A stretch of DNA of 64,000 nt from Lacrimispora amygdalina (GTDB lineage Bacteria > Bacillota > Clostridia > Lachnospirales > Lachnospiraceae), in NCBI RefSeq assembly GCF_003432035.1, contig NZ_QOHO01000025.1, forward strand, positions 1-64,000, given 5' to 3'. Below the pieces are notes generated by a model, which was given only the letters and a program-made list of their open reading frames with translations, had not been told where the DNA came from and made no database searches. Both the position numbers and the translations under genes were made by a program. Positions within the stretch are counted from its first letter, which is position 1. Every line of letters begins with the position of its first letter. Of this stretch, positions 23,876-32,755 are shown one piece after another.

Positions 23876-25417
23876 ATGAATATTCAGGATTTACACAAAA
23901 AAGCGGCAAAAAATAGCCGAAACTATAAAACTTATGAGGAAATGGGGGATTATTATCACCAGAACGGCAATCTTAAACGGGCTTATCTCTGCTACGCTCA
24001 CAGCCTGTTCCTGTGCAGCAGCCCGGAGGAAGCCAAACGGCTGTCTAAAATTAAAAAGGATTGGGAAAAGGAGCATTCAACGGAGCTGGCAAAAGCTGCT
24101 CTCTTAATCCCATCTGTCCCTGACTTAACTATGATGAAAGCCATCATACAGACATGCCTGTTAAACAGGGAAGACGTAAAAACCATGATAGTCCACGATG
24201 ATGAAGAGTCTATGGAAGTTACTGAATGGCTGAAGGAGCAAAATGAAATTAAGCTTGTTTGCGTGAAAGGCCTCACACCTGGTGCCGCACTTAATAAAGC
24301 CATAGGACAGACGAAAAAACAGGAGGATCTGTTCGTGCTTGGAAAAGGTTCCGCTTTGCTCCCCCATGCATTGTTTCAGCTACGTATGTCCCTTTATAAG
24401 GAGGAATCAATTGGTGCAGCCAACGCGGTTACCAACGGCCCTGCTTTCGGGCTGACTGATTTTATCACTCCCATTGACCGGGCCAGCGTTTATGCGGATG
24501 AGCACAACCTGCCCGGGGATGAGCAAATGGATCCGGTTCTGATTCCTTCCTGCTGCACGGTTCTCATACGCAGAGACTTATTTGACAAAACCGCAGGATT
24601 TGATGAGCATTACCTGACACAGGAAGTAACAGAAAAGGATTTTTCTTTTCAGCTTCTTAAATTGAAGAAAATTACCTTTTTATGCCATCATGGCTATGTT
24701 TATACCTTTGGTCTGCAGCAGAGCAATCAGGCAAGGTGGAGTGACTACAGCCATTTTTATGAAAAATGGAATGTACGGCTTAACTATTCTCTCTTCCCCC
24801 GTCCGGATATTCTGGCCCTGATTAAAGATCCCACAGACACTCCTATAAATGTATTAGATGTAGGCTGTGCCTGCGGTGCCTCCCTGCTTGCCATCAGGAA
24901 GAAATACCCCAAAGCCTCCCTCCACGGAATTGAACTGGATGAAGGGTCCTGGAACATCTCTTCCCTTCTCTTTCCTGTCACCCAGGGAAATGTAGAGGAG
25001 AAACTGGACTATGAGGACGGATATTTTGATTATATTATCTTCGGAGATGTTTTAGAGCACCTTCATCAGCCAGCGGCTGTACTGGAAAATATGAAACGGT
25101 ATCTAAAGCCGGGCGGAGCCATACTGGCAAGCATCCCCAATATCATGCACATTTCGGTAGTAAGCAATCTGCTAAACGGATACTGGACCTATGAGGAAAG
25201 CGGAATTCTGGATAAAACCCATCTGCGTTTCTTCACCCGGAATGAGATCACACGAATGTTTTCCCAGACTGGTTACCAGATTGAAGATATTGGTGTTACC
25301 AGAATTTATATCACTCCCGAACAGCAAAAGCTGATTGAACAGCTCTGCTCCATCAGTTCCAGCAGTATGGAGGCATTTACCGCCTACCAGTATTTAATCA
25401 GGGCGAGGAAAAAATAA
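23876..25417 (+). CDS. TPR / glycosyltransferase-like / SAM methyltransferase fusion
   Basis: 513 residues from ATG at 23876 (AAAGGAG eight bases before; the in-frame TTG at 23861 precedes that site). ~1-60 looks like a TPR pair (YEEMGDYYHQNGNLKRAYLC). ~75-300 is family 2 glycosyltransferase-like but without an obvious DxD (FGLTDFITPIDRASVY, DLFDKTAGFDEHYLTQEVTE). ~325-500 is a class I methyltransferase with LDVGCACGASLLAIRKKYP, DYIIFGDVLEHLHQP and LKPGGAILASIPN. The family is common in clostridial surface-glycan or flagellin-glycosylation loci, but it stands alone here. Cytoplasmic. Confidence 0.75.
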   Translation: MNIQDLHKKAAKNSRNYKTYEEMGDYYHQNGNLKRAYLCYAHSLFLCSSPEEAKRLSKIKKDWEKEHSTELAKAALLIPSVPDLTMMKAIIQTCLLNREDVKTMIVHDDEESMEVTEWLKEQNEIKLVCVKGLTPGAALNKAIGQTKKQEDLFVLGKGSALLPHALFQLRMSLYKEESIGAANAVTNGPAFGLTDFITPIDRASVYADEHNLPGDEQMDPVLIPSCCTVLIRRDLFDKTAGFDEHYLTQEVTEKDFSFQLLKLKKITFLCHHGYVYTFGLQQSNQARWSDYSHFYEKWNVRLNYSLFPRPDILALIKDPTDTPINVLDVGCACGASLLAIRKKYPKASLHGIELDEGSWNISSLLFPVTQGNVEEKLDYEDGYFDYIIFGDVLEHLHQPAAVLENMKRYLKPGGAILASIPNIMHISVVSNLLNGYWTYEESGILDKTHLRFFTRNEITRMFSQTGYQIEDIGVTRIYITPEQQKLIEQLCSISSSSMEAFTAYQYLIRARKK

Positions 25418-25430
25418 ACAGGCCCGTGCC

Positions 25431-25488
25431 AAAGGGAAGGTGCCGGTCTCATAACTATATTTTCGTTATGAAATCGGCACCACCTTTT
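25431..25488. terminator. Bidirectional terminator between convergent genes
   Basis: AAAGGgAAGGTGCCGGT (25431-25447) pairs with ATCGGCACCaCCTTTT (25473-25488), with A and T tracts on both sides. It serves the methyltransferase fusion on the plus strand and the enolase-family operon on the minus strand. Confidence 0.85.
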
Positions 25489-25493
25489 AGTTT

Positions 25494-26693
25494 CTATTCA
25501 ATTGACTGAAACATACGTGCACAGCTGATAGCTGATTCTAAAAATTCATTGCCAAGCCCAGGAAGCTCCGGCAGTGTAAAACTGCCATTTACAGGTTGGA
25601 GATTGTATTTTGTAAGCCCCTTCGAGGTCTCCATACGGTTGCAGACATGATGCTCATGTATGGTAAAATTAGGTATGGCTGCTTCTAAATGAAGGGCTGC
25701 GTTAGTAGCAAGAGGGCTGCCCGCCACATGTACCTGAATGGCCACATCATAAATATATGCCAAATCGCAGATCTTCTTCACCTCAGTTATTCCCCCGCAG
25801 TTTCCGATATCCGGCTGCGCCAGCTGAATTAAATTCTTCTCAAAATATGGTGCATACTGCCAGCGGCTGAATATCCTCTCTCCGTTTGCAATCGGAATAG
25901 AAATGTTTTTCGTAATATATTCCGATGTCTTAATCCCTGGTGTATTTGGCTCTTCAAATGCCCAGATCCCGTATTGTTCCGCCAGCTTTCCCAGTTGTAC
26001 AGCACTTAAAGCATCGGGATAGGAATGATTCTCCATAATAATATCAACATCAGGACCAATGGCCTCTCTGACCGCTTTCATCCGCGCCTCCACCATACGA
26101 AGTTTTTTGGGGGAGAGAAGTCCGGTGGTGTCGAGAGAAGTCAGCTTTTCTCCCCTTTCATTACGGTCGAAGAAGTCGATTTTAATGGCATCATAACCTT
26201 CAGCCACTGCCAGACGGGCATTATCGGCATAATCCTCCGGAGTCACCGCCCAAAGCTGCTCCTCTCCTTCTTTTCCCCAGCCAAACTGCAGCTGGCTGGC
26301 ATAACATCTCAGCTTATCCCGCAGCTTTCCGCCCAGGAGTACATAACATGGGACGTTAAAATATTTGCCTTTGATATCCCAGAGAGCCACATCAATAGCT
26401 GCAATACCGGAAAATATGACTGGACCGCCGTTCTGCCCCCAGAACGTACTTTTATACATCTTCTCCCATATAGCTTCCGTATCAAGAGGATTCATTCCTA
26501 TAACAAGCTCCGCCAAGTCACACACCATGCCAAATGCAGCGCTTCCCCCTGTTCCGTAAGCCATACCAGCTTCTCCGTCTCCAAAGATACCATTGTCCGT
26601 GTAAATACGGCAGCCGATAGGGCTGTTCATACGATTGTTAGAGGTCTGAAGACGGAACACATCAATTTTTATTATTTTCATAATTATTTTCAA
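25494..26693 (-). CDS. Mandelate racemase/muconate lactonizing-type enolase-superfamily enzyme (2)
   Basis: 399 residues. An N-terminal capping domain (~1-130) is followed by a barrel with candidate catalytic residues: YDAIKIDFFD (Lys), DIIMENHS, WAFEEPNTP and ANGERI (metal acids), QPDIGNCGGITE (Asp) and VHVAGSP (His). This pattern fits the mandelate racemase group; the substrate cannot be read from sequence. It is paralogous to 28078-29274, and an APC permease lies between, all on one strand. The amino-acid-type transporter suggests an amino-acid-derived or small acid substrate. Confidence 0.85.
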   Translation of the reverse strand: MKIIMKIIKIDVFRLQTSNNRMNSPIGCRIYTDNGIFGDGEAGMAYGTGGSAAFGMVCDLAELVIGMNPLDTEAIWEKMYKSTFWGQNGGPVIFSGIAAIDVALWDIKGKYFNVPCYVLLGGKLRDKLRCYASQLQFGWGKEGEEQLWAVTPEDYADNARLAVAEGYDAIKIDFFDRNERGEKLTSLDTTGLLSPKKLRMVEARMKAVREAIGPDVDIIMENHSYPDALSAVQLGKLAEQYGIWAFEEPNTPGIKTSEYITKNISIPIANGERIFSRWQYAPYFEKNLIQLAQPDIGNCGGITEVKKICDLAYIYDVAIQVHVAGSPLATNAALHLEAAIPNFTIHEHHVCNRMETSKGLTKYNLQPVNGSFTLPELPGLGNEFLESAISCARMFQSIE

Positions 26694-26699
26694 CCTTTC

Positions 26700-28049
26700 T
26701 TATCCTAATTCTACCATTCCTTCCGTATCCACGTGAGTCTTCCCCGATCTGTGGCGCACAATTGCATATGTAAAGCAGATAATCAAAGCTGCAATGTTAA
26801 ATACTGCAAGCGCTGGCGTTAACGATCTCATGGAATTCCAGCCAATTGCTGCCTGCACGATAAATGCAACTGCAAGAATGAAATAATACACCGGATTACT
26901 CATATGCATTCTGGCTTTTGCCCATTTAACAGGCATCTTTTGCGGAACCCTGGTAAGGGAATAAAACAGCAGGAAATTATAAACAGAAGTAATTAACATC
27001 ATGTTGTTAACAATCATTTTAACTGAAAATCCAAGCAATACCGGGATCAGCCCCACTACCAGCTGAATTGTCAGAACTACATAAGCTCCTCCTTTCCGGT
27101 TAACCGCTCCCAGCTTCTCAGGAAACCAGCCATCCTTTGAAGCTTTTAAAAAGGGGCCGCACATCGCACCATAGCTGGAATTCATCGTTGTTAAAAGTGC
27201 CATGATAGGACCTCCAAACATAAACACGTAGAACAGTGCCTTTGGAAGAATCTCTCCTGCCGCCAAAGTAAGAGGCTTGCCTGCAACGGTTTCGATAGGC
27301 AGTACTACAGAATCAATCAGTGCGGCTCCGCAGTATACCACAAGCAGTACAGGCACAACAGCCAGCATGGATAAAGGCATATTCCGTGTTGCATTCCTTG
27401 TCTGGGCACCGTAATTAACATTAAATTTATATCCCTGACAGGAGTAGACCAACAGCATAACGGCTGCCCAGAAGCCTTTGCTGCCTCCTTTAAAAAACTC
27501 ACTGCTGCCAAAATCAAAGGCTGGTGTGAAATTTGCCTTTCGTGCCCCCGCAAAGATGAACAGGAGAAGGGATGCAACCAAAATTGCGCTCATAATTTTC
27601 TGGGCTCTCGCCATGTTTGCAACCCCCATCATATTAATGAAATAGAAGAATACAAGGAAGAAGATCCCCACAATCATTCCATTTGCATCAGGAAACATGG
27701 AATTTACATACCAGCCGAGAGCTGTGGCAAACAGTGACATTCCCAGAGTCTGTAATGAAAATCCTACAATATACATCCCGCCAGCCTTCTGCCCCCCAAG
27801 CATAGTGATGATGGAATAATCTCCTCCGGAATACTTTGTAACTGATGAAAAAATAATAATCGGCAGATTCGTAATAGCACCAAGGCAAACCGCCACAAAA
27901 TAAGCCAGCCATACCGAATAACCAGTAAGGCCTATGGCTGGTCCGATGAGGGTAATAACCCCTGCGCCGATTACCTGGCCAATTCCAATCGCCCACAATT
28001 CCGTAAACCCAAGAACACCCTCTTCTTTCTTAACTCCGTCTTTGCCCAT
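26700..28049 (-). CDS. APC-family amino-acid permease
   Basis: 449 residues, about 12 hydrophobic helices. The first helix has GQVIGAGVITLIGPAIG, the unwound glycine-rich substrate site of APC transporters. It lies between two enolase-superfamily genes (28-bp and 6-bp gaps), so it probably imports their shared substrate. It is not closely similar to the other APC permease at 30370. Confidence 0.88.
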   Translation of the reverse strand: MGKDGVKKEEGVLGFTELWAIGIGQVIGAGVITLIGPAIGLTGYSVWLAYFVAVCLGAITNLPIIIFSSVTKYSGGDYSIITMLGGQKAGGMYIVGFSLQTLGMSLFATALGWYVNSMFPDANGMIVGIFFLVFFYFINMMGVANMARAQKIMSAILVASLLLFIFAGARKANFTPAFDFGSSEFFKGGSKGFWAAVMLLVYSCQGYKFNVNYGAQTRNATRNMPLSMLAVVPVLLVVYCGAALIDSVVLPIETVAGKPLTLAAGEILPKALFYVFMFGGPIMALLTTMNSSYGAMCGPFLKASKDGWFPEKLGAVNRKGGAYVVLTIQLVVGLIPVLLGFSVKMIVNNMMLITSVYNFLLFYSLTRVPQKMPVKWAKARMHMSNPVYYFILAVAFIVQAAIGWNSMRSLTPALAVFNIAALIICFTYAIVRHRSGKTHVDTEGMVELG

Positions 28050-28077
28050 AATAAAATACCTCCTCCAGAAAAACTCA

Positions 28078-29274
28078 CTACATGGACCAGAATAACTTAT
28101 CTCCTTTTATTGTTACCTTTTCCCCATTGATAACAAAATCAGAAAGTTCATTGCCAAGGCCCGGAAGTTTTGGAACCTTAAATTTACCGTTCACGGGCTG
28201 ATAATCGTATTTACACAGCTTTTTATTGAAATCGCAGAGATTTACAATATGATGTTCATGAATAACGAAATTTGGAATTACGCATTCTATCTGAAGTGCG
28301 GCTGCGGTGCTGATGGGACTGCCGCAGGCGTGAATCTGTACCGCTATATCGTAGGTATAAGCCATATCTGCAATTTTCTTTACTTCTGTGATTCCTCCGC
28401 ATGTTCCAAGATCCGGCTGGATCACCTGCAAGGAGGCATTCTCAAAATATTTTGCATACTGCCATCTGGTATAGATTCTCTCCCCGCTGGCAATCGGGAA
28501 ATTCAGACTGCCTGATATGTACCTGGCTGTAACAGGATCCGGCGTATTGGGTTCTTCATAATAAAATATATTGTACTTTTCAATTGCTCTTCCAAGCTGG
28601 ACGGATGACTGCGCATCCAAAAATGAATGATTTTCAATAATTAAATCCACCTTTGGGCCGATTGCATTACGGACTGCTTCTACCCTTCCGGCTATGGTGT
28701 CAAGCCTCTCCGGAGGCAAAAGTGTGGTACGTTCTGTATCGCTGTAGCTTGTGCCATCCTCTTTGTAGGTAAAAAAGTCAATCTTAATACAGTCATATCC
28801 TTCAGAAACTGCCTTTTTTGCATACTTTACGTAATCCTCTGTTGTATAAGCAGCTTCCATGGAAGGCTGCCAGCCAAACTGCAGCTGGCTGGCATAGGTT
28901 CTGAGATCATCCTGCCTTTTTCCCCCCAGCAGCTTATAAACCGGCACACCAAAGAACTTGCCTCGTATATCCCATAAGGCTAAATCAATGGCACTCATTC
29001 CTGCCGTAAATACACAACCGCCATTCTGTCCCCAGAACGTCTGCTTATAAAGCTTATTCCAGATCACTTCATTATCAAGTGGATCCATGCCTATAATCAG
29101 TCTGGATAAATCCTGAACCATACCAAAAGCGCCTGTGGACCCGATCCCATAGGCCATGGCAGCTTCTCCGTCTCCGTAAATCCCTTCATCCGTATAAATC
29201 CGGCATAGTACCGGCTTCCACATTGGGTTATCCGGATTGTTAATCTGAAACACGTCAACCTTTGTAATTATCAT
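28078..29274 (-). CDS. Mandelate racemase/muconate lactonizing-type enolase-superfamily enzyme (1)
   Basis: 398 residues, the same architecture as its paralogue: YDCIKIDFFTYKEDG, DLIIENHSF, YYEEPNTP, ASGERIYTRWQYAKYF, QPDLGTCGGITE, IHACGSP. First gene of the operon. Both copies keep all candidate catalytic positions, so both should be active; two related steps or two stereoisomeric substrates would explain retention. The promoter at 29318-29346 and a candidate operator point to control by the divergent GntR regulator. Confidence 0.85.
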   Translation of the reverse strand: MIITKVDVFQINNPDNPMWKPVLCRIYTDEGIYGDGEAAMAYGIGSTGAFGMVQDLSRLIIGMDPLDNEVIWNKLYKQTFWGQNGGCVFTAGMSAIDLALWDIRGKFFGVPVYKLLGGKRQDDLRTYASQLQFGWQPSMEAAYTTEDYVKYAKKAVSEGYDCIKIDFFTYKEDGTSYSDTERTTLLPPERLDTIAGRVEAVRNAIGPKVDLIIENHSFLDAQSSVQLGRAIEKYNIFYYEEPNTPDPVTARYISGSLNFPIASGERIYTRWQYAKYFENASLQVIQPDLGTCGGITEVKKIADMAYTYDIAVQIHACGSPISTAAALQIECVIPNFVIHEHHIVNLCDFNKKLCKYDYQPVNGKFKVPKLPGLGNELSDFVINGEKVTIKGDKLFWSM

Positions 29275-29313
29275 CTTGTAACCTCCTTGTTTGTTTGTTC
29301 ACTTGTTCGCTAG

Positions 29314-29346
29314 GTTAATCGTACATCAACTTTTAATCGGTGTCAA
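29314..29346 (-). promoter_or_regulatory. Promoter and candidate GntR operator of the enolase operon
   Basis: On the minus strand, TTGACA (29341-29346), 17 bp, TACGAT (29318-29323). The -10 lies inside an imperfect palindrome GTTAATCGTACATCAAC (29314-29330), a fitting size for a FadR-type GntR dimer. A second inverted pair, ACAAATAAAA / TTTTATTGTA, lies at about 29375-29398. Confidence 0.5.
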
Positions 29347-29518
29347 TCCTTTGTTTATTTTTTATGTTATATACAAATAAAAACATCTTTTATTGTACAT
29401 TTTTAACAGTAATGCATCTTTTATATTCTTCTCTAAAATGGCAAATCTGAAAAAAGAATTGCAATATATATTTTTTTATGTCAAAATAGGTACAACTTAA
29501 AAAAGCGAGTGAGAAAAA

Positions 29519-30265
29519 ATGAATGATAAAAAATCAATGAAAATTACACACATTTCTGCTGTAGAGCAGGTATGCGAAAGTCTCAAGCAATCCATTCTTG
29601 CAGAGGAATGGCAAATCGGCGAGAAACTTCCGTCAGAGAGCAGCTTGGCAGAGCTTTATGGAGTGAACCGCCTTACTGTACGTATGGCACTTCAGAAACT
29701 TAATACGTTAGGGGTTGTGGAAACAAAGGTGGGAGAAGGGACTTACGTGAAAAAATTCTCCCTTGGAGATATTTTTTATGATATTTCAGACTTTTTTTCT
29801 TCTAAAAAGCCGATTGACGAAATTTATTCACTGCGTATGCTGATAGAAGTGGAATGCTGCAGGCTGGCTATGATCCATGCTACAGATCATGAGCTGGATC
29901 TTTTAAAAAAACAGCTGGACCGGTATCTGACAGCCAGGAAAGAATGCCAGGAAAAAGGAACTGATGAATCCATACAGGCATTGGTAGAGGAAGACCTTAT
30001 TTTCCACTACCATATTTTCCGTATCAGCCACAACACAGTTTATGCTGATTTATTTTTACTGATTAAAAATATAATCCGCCAGTATTTGCTTGAAATTATA
30101 CCCAGGAAAAATAATCTCTGGATAGAAAAGAAGTACAACGAAGATCCGGACAAACATGTTATTATTTACAATGCTCTGCTGGAAAAAGATCTGGCTGCAT
30201 GCAAACAGGCTTATAATGAGGCACTATCCCTCAATTTAATGAAGGATGAAAAGAAAGATTCTTAG
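29519..30265 (+). CDS. GntR/FadR-family transcriptional regulator
   Basis: 248 residues. ~15-80 is a winged helix with GEKLPSESSLAELYGVNRLT followed by VRMALQKLNTLGVVETKVGE. ~100-235 is an FCD ligand domain with the metal-site-like Asp/His spacing (EEDLIFHYHIFRISHN). It is divergent from the enolase-permease operon and upstream of a second APC permease, so it probably senses the substrate of both. Confidence 0.9.
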   Translation: MNDKKSMKITHISAVEQVCESLKQSILAEEWQIGEKLPSESSLAELYGVNRLTVRMALQKLNTLGVVETKVGEGTYVKKFSLGDIFYDISDFFSSKKPIDEIYSLRMLIEVECCRLAMIHATDHELDLLKKQLDRYLTARKECQEKGTDESIQALVEEDLIFHYHIFRISHNTVYADLFLLIKNIIRQYLLEIIPRKNNLWIEKKYNEDPDKHVIIYNALLEKDLAACKQAYNEALSLNLMKDEKKDS

Positions 30266-30369
30266 AAATATGATTGAAATGCCCCTGATTTTTCTTTGTG
30301 TTCCTGTATTTCGAATAAGTTTCACAATAACAGAAATACTAAGACAAAAAGCAAAAAGCGAGGCGTCCC

Positions 30370-31797
30370 ATGAAACAGAAAACAAATGGCCTGACTGCAG
30401 GCCACTTAACAATGATGGCGTTGGGGACCGTGATCGGCGGTTCCTTTTTCCTCGGGTCATCCGTTGCCATACAGGCCGCTGGTCCCGGGATAATACTTTC
30501 TTATCTTCTATGCGGAGTCATGGTCTATTTCATCCTGTTTGCCATTTCAGAAATGACCGTTTCCAATCCTGCCTCCAGTTCCTTCCGGTCATTTGCTTCG
30601 GAATATTTAAGCAACGGGGCCGGTTTTGTTGTTGGGTGGGTCTATTGGACCGGTATGGTGATTGCCATGTCAAGTGAAGCAACTGCTGTCTCTTTGCTGT
30701 TTCGGACATGGTTTCCTAATATCTCCATACCGGTTCTTGGAACAATTCTGATTCTCGGAGTGACCCTTATTAATCTTCTTGGAGCCAGCCAGCTCAGCAG
30801 TCTGGAAAGTATCCTTGCCGGAGTAAAGATTGCTGCCATCCTGGGATTTATTCTTTTTGGTGCTCTGATCGTATTCGGTTTCGTTCCAGGTTATCAGCCC
30901 ATGGGATTTCAGGTTTTAAGATCTGAACCATTTCTCCCAGGCGGCATTAAAAACCTGGCCGGCAGCATGCTGATTGTTCTTTTCACCTATGCTGGCTTTG
31001 AGATTATCGGACTTGCGGCCAGTGAAACACAGAACAAGGAAAAAAATATCCCCCGGGCCATTCATATGACCGTGGGATGGCTGGTGACGCTTTATATTCT
31101 CTGCATTTCAGTTCTACTGCTTCTGGTACCTACCTCATCCTTAAGCGAAGAGGTGAGCCCCATGGTAACGGCTTTAAACCGCTATCAGATGACCTGGGCC
31201 GGCACTGCCATGACAGTCATCTTAATCAGTGCCATATTGTCAACTATGGTAGCTGCCATGTTTGGAATCGGCAGAATGCTCCGTTCTCTGGTAGAGGACG
31301 GACTTGGACCCGGTTTTCTAAAGGACAGAACCGACGTTCCTTACCGCGGTATCCTTTTCTCCGGCTGCTCCATGCTGCTGTTTCTTTATTTTGGACTGAT
31401 TTTTCCTGAAGTATATTTATTCTTAATCAGTTCCGGAGGATTTGCTCTTCTTTTCACTTATATTATACTCATGGCAACGCATATCCGGTTCCGGAAAAAG
31501 AACGGGAAACCGGAGGGAAACTGCAGGCTGTGCGGCTTCCCCTACAGTTCCTTATTTACTCTGGCCGGTCTCCTCATTGCCATGTTCAGTATGCCTTTTA
31601 TTAAAGGACAGACCATTGGATTTGTTACAGGCATGGCTCTGGTAGCCTTTTTCTCAGCCTGTTATCCGCTGGTTCGTGCCTCAGCAAAGCGTAAGATTCA
31701 AAATCCAAGCCGTACTCAGGAGGAAACTGCGAAACGCCGCCGCTTATTAACGGAATTTTCGGAAGAAATTCATCATCCCAATATTCCAAAGAAATAA
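30370..31797 (+). CDS. APC-family amino-acid permease (second)
   Basis: 475 residues, about 12 hydrophobic segments. GTVIGGSFFLGSSVAIQAAG is the first-helix substrate motif, and GFEIIGLAASETQNKEKNIP is typical of the amino acid transporter (AAT/GABA-permease) branch. The C-terminal 45 residues are charged and cytosolic. It lies 105 bp after the GntR gene on the same strand and may be under its control. A terminator follows at 31811-31865. Confidence 0.88.
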   Translation: MKQKTNGLTAGHLTMMALGTVIGGSFFLGSSVAIQAAGPGIILSYLLCGVMVYFILFAISEMTVSNPASSSFRSFASEYLSNGAGFVVGWVYWTGMVIAMSSEATAVSLLFRTWFPNISIPVLGTILILGVTLINLLGASQLSSLESILAGVKIAAILGFILFGALIVFGFVPGYQPMGFQVLRSEPFLPGGIKNLAGSMLIVLFTYAGFEIIGLAASETQNKEKNIPRAIHMTVGWLVTLYILCISVLLLLVPTSSLSEEVSPMVTALNRYQMTWAGTAMTVILISAILSTMVAAMFGIGRMLRSLVEDGLGPGFLKDRTDVPYRGILFSGCSMLLFLYFGLIFPEVYLFLISSGGFALLFTYIILMATHIRFRKKNGKPEGNCRLCGFPYSSLFTLAGLLIAMFSMPFIKGQTIGFVTGMALVAFFSACYPLVRASAKRKIQNPSRTQEETAKRRRLLTEFSEEIHHPNIPKK

Positions 31798-31810
31798 AAT
31801 GGTTAAAAAT

Positions 31811-31865
31811 AAAAGCGTCAGAAACCGGCTGAATATATTTTTATCGCCTTGTTTCTAACGCTTTT
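31811..31865. terminator. Bidirectional terminator between permease and folD
   Basis: AAAAGCGTcAGAAAC (31811-31825) pairs with GTTTCTaACGCTTTT (31851-31865). Poly-A and poly-T arms serve both convergent genes. Confidence 0.85.
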
Positions 31866-31881
31866 ACTATTGCTGTCTGAT

Positions 31882-32733
31882 TTACTTTCTGCTGCCTCTG
31901 CGCTTTTTCGCTGCCGTTACCAGGTGCTTTGCGAGCACTGCTGTTGTTACGGCCCCCACACCACCCGGTACCGGAGTTGCCATAGAAGCAATACTATTCA
32001 ATGACTCAAAATCCACATCTCCGCAGAGATTTCCATCCTGATCCACATTAATTCCCACGTCAATCACAACTGCATCTGCCCCAACATAAGAGGAATCTAT
32101 CATCTTTGCCTTTCCCGCAGCTGCAATTAAGATTTCCGCATCCTTACAGGTCTTCTCTAGCTCCCTGGTGCGGGTGTGGCATATGGTAACCGTTGCGTTC
32201 TCTTTTAGTAAGAGCATGGAAAGAGGACGGCCCACTACCATGCTTCTTCCAATAACAGCCACCCGCTTTCCGGACAGGGAGATGTCATTGGCCTTTAACA
32301 CTTCAATAACCGCTTCTGCGGTACAGGGCGCAAAGCCCTCATTCTCTCCGGCAAAAACACGGGCTATATTCTCAGGTGAGATTCCATCTAAATCCTTTTC
32401 AGAGCTGATCATATGCTCGATATCCCGTTCGTTGATCTGCTCAGGCAGCGGACGCAGGAGGAGAATTCCGTCTATGTCCGGATTATCATTGATCTTTTTA
32501 AATTCAGCCTGAAAAGCTTCATCTGAAATATCACCAGGAAAGGAAAAGCTTTCTGCCTGAAGTCCGAAGTTTTCCATTTTCTTTAATGCACCACGTTCAT
32601 ATGCCATGTCATCGGGACGTTCTCCCACTCTTACAATTGCCAGCTTCGGTGCTGCTCCCGGAAACTCATGTAAAGCTTCCGTTACCTCTTCTCTGATTTT
32701 GGCAGACACAGCTGCTCCTTTTAATGTTATCAC
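31882..32733 (-). CDS. folD: FolD-type methylenetetrahydrofolate dehydrogenase, cyclohydrolase residues lost
   Basis: 283 residues. FolD normally oxidises 5,10-methylene-THF and hydrolyses the methenyl product. The NAD(P) domain is normal (GKRVAVIGRSMVVGRPLSML, ATPVPGGVGAVT). Against E. coli FolD the catalytic Tyr is kept (Tyr45) but the general Lys of YxxxK is Ala (Ala49), and the Gln of VQLPLP is Leu (GILLLRPLP, Leu93); the Asp of KDxDG is kept. Those Lys and Gln residues matter most for cyclohydrolase activity. The gene follows fchA, 22 bp apart, which could supply that step, so this protein is probably dehydrogenase only. Confidence 0.88.
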   Translation of the reverse strand: MITLKGAAVSAKIREEVTEALHEFPGAAPKLAIVRVGERPDDMAYERGALKKMENFGLQAESFSFPGDISDEAFQAEFKKINDNPDIDGILLLRPLPEQINERDIEHMISSEKDLDGISPENIARVFAGENEGFAPCTAEAVIEVLKANDISLSGKRVAVIGRSMVVGRPLSMLLLKENATVTICHTRTRELEKTCKDAEILIAAAGKAKMIDSSYVGADAVVIDVGINVDQDGNLCGDVDFESLNSIASMATPVPGGVGAVTTAVLAKHLVTAAKKRRGSRK

Positions 32734-32755
32734 GATACCTTAAACTCCTTTATCT

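Noticed and set aside
26025-26708. 227-codon plus-strand frame
   Set aside because: Antisense to a well-supported enolase-superfamily gene; no start signal and no recognisable protein.
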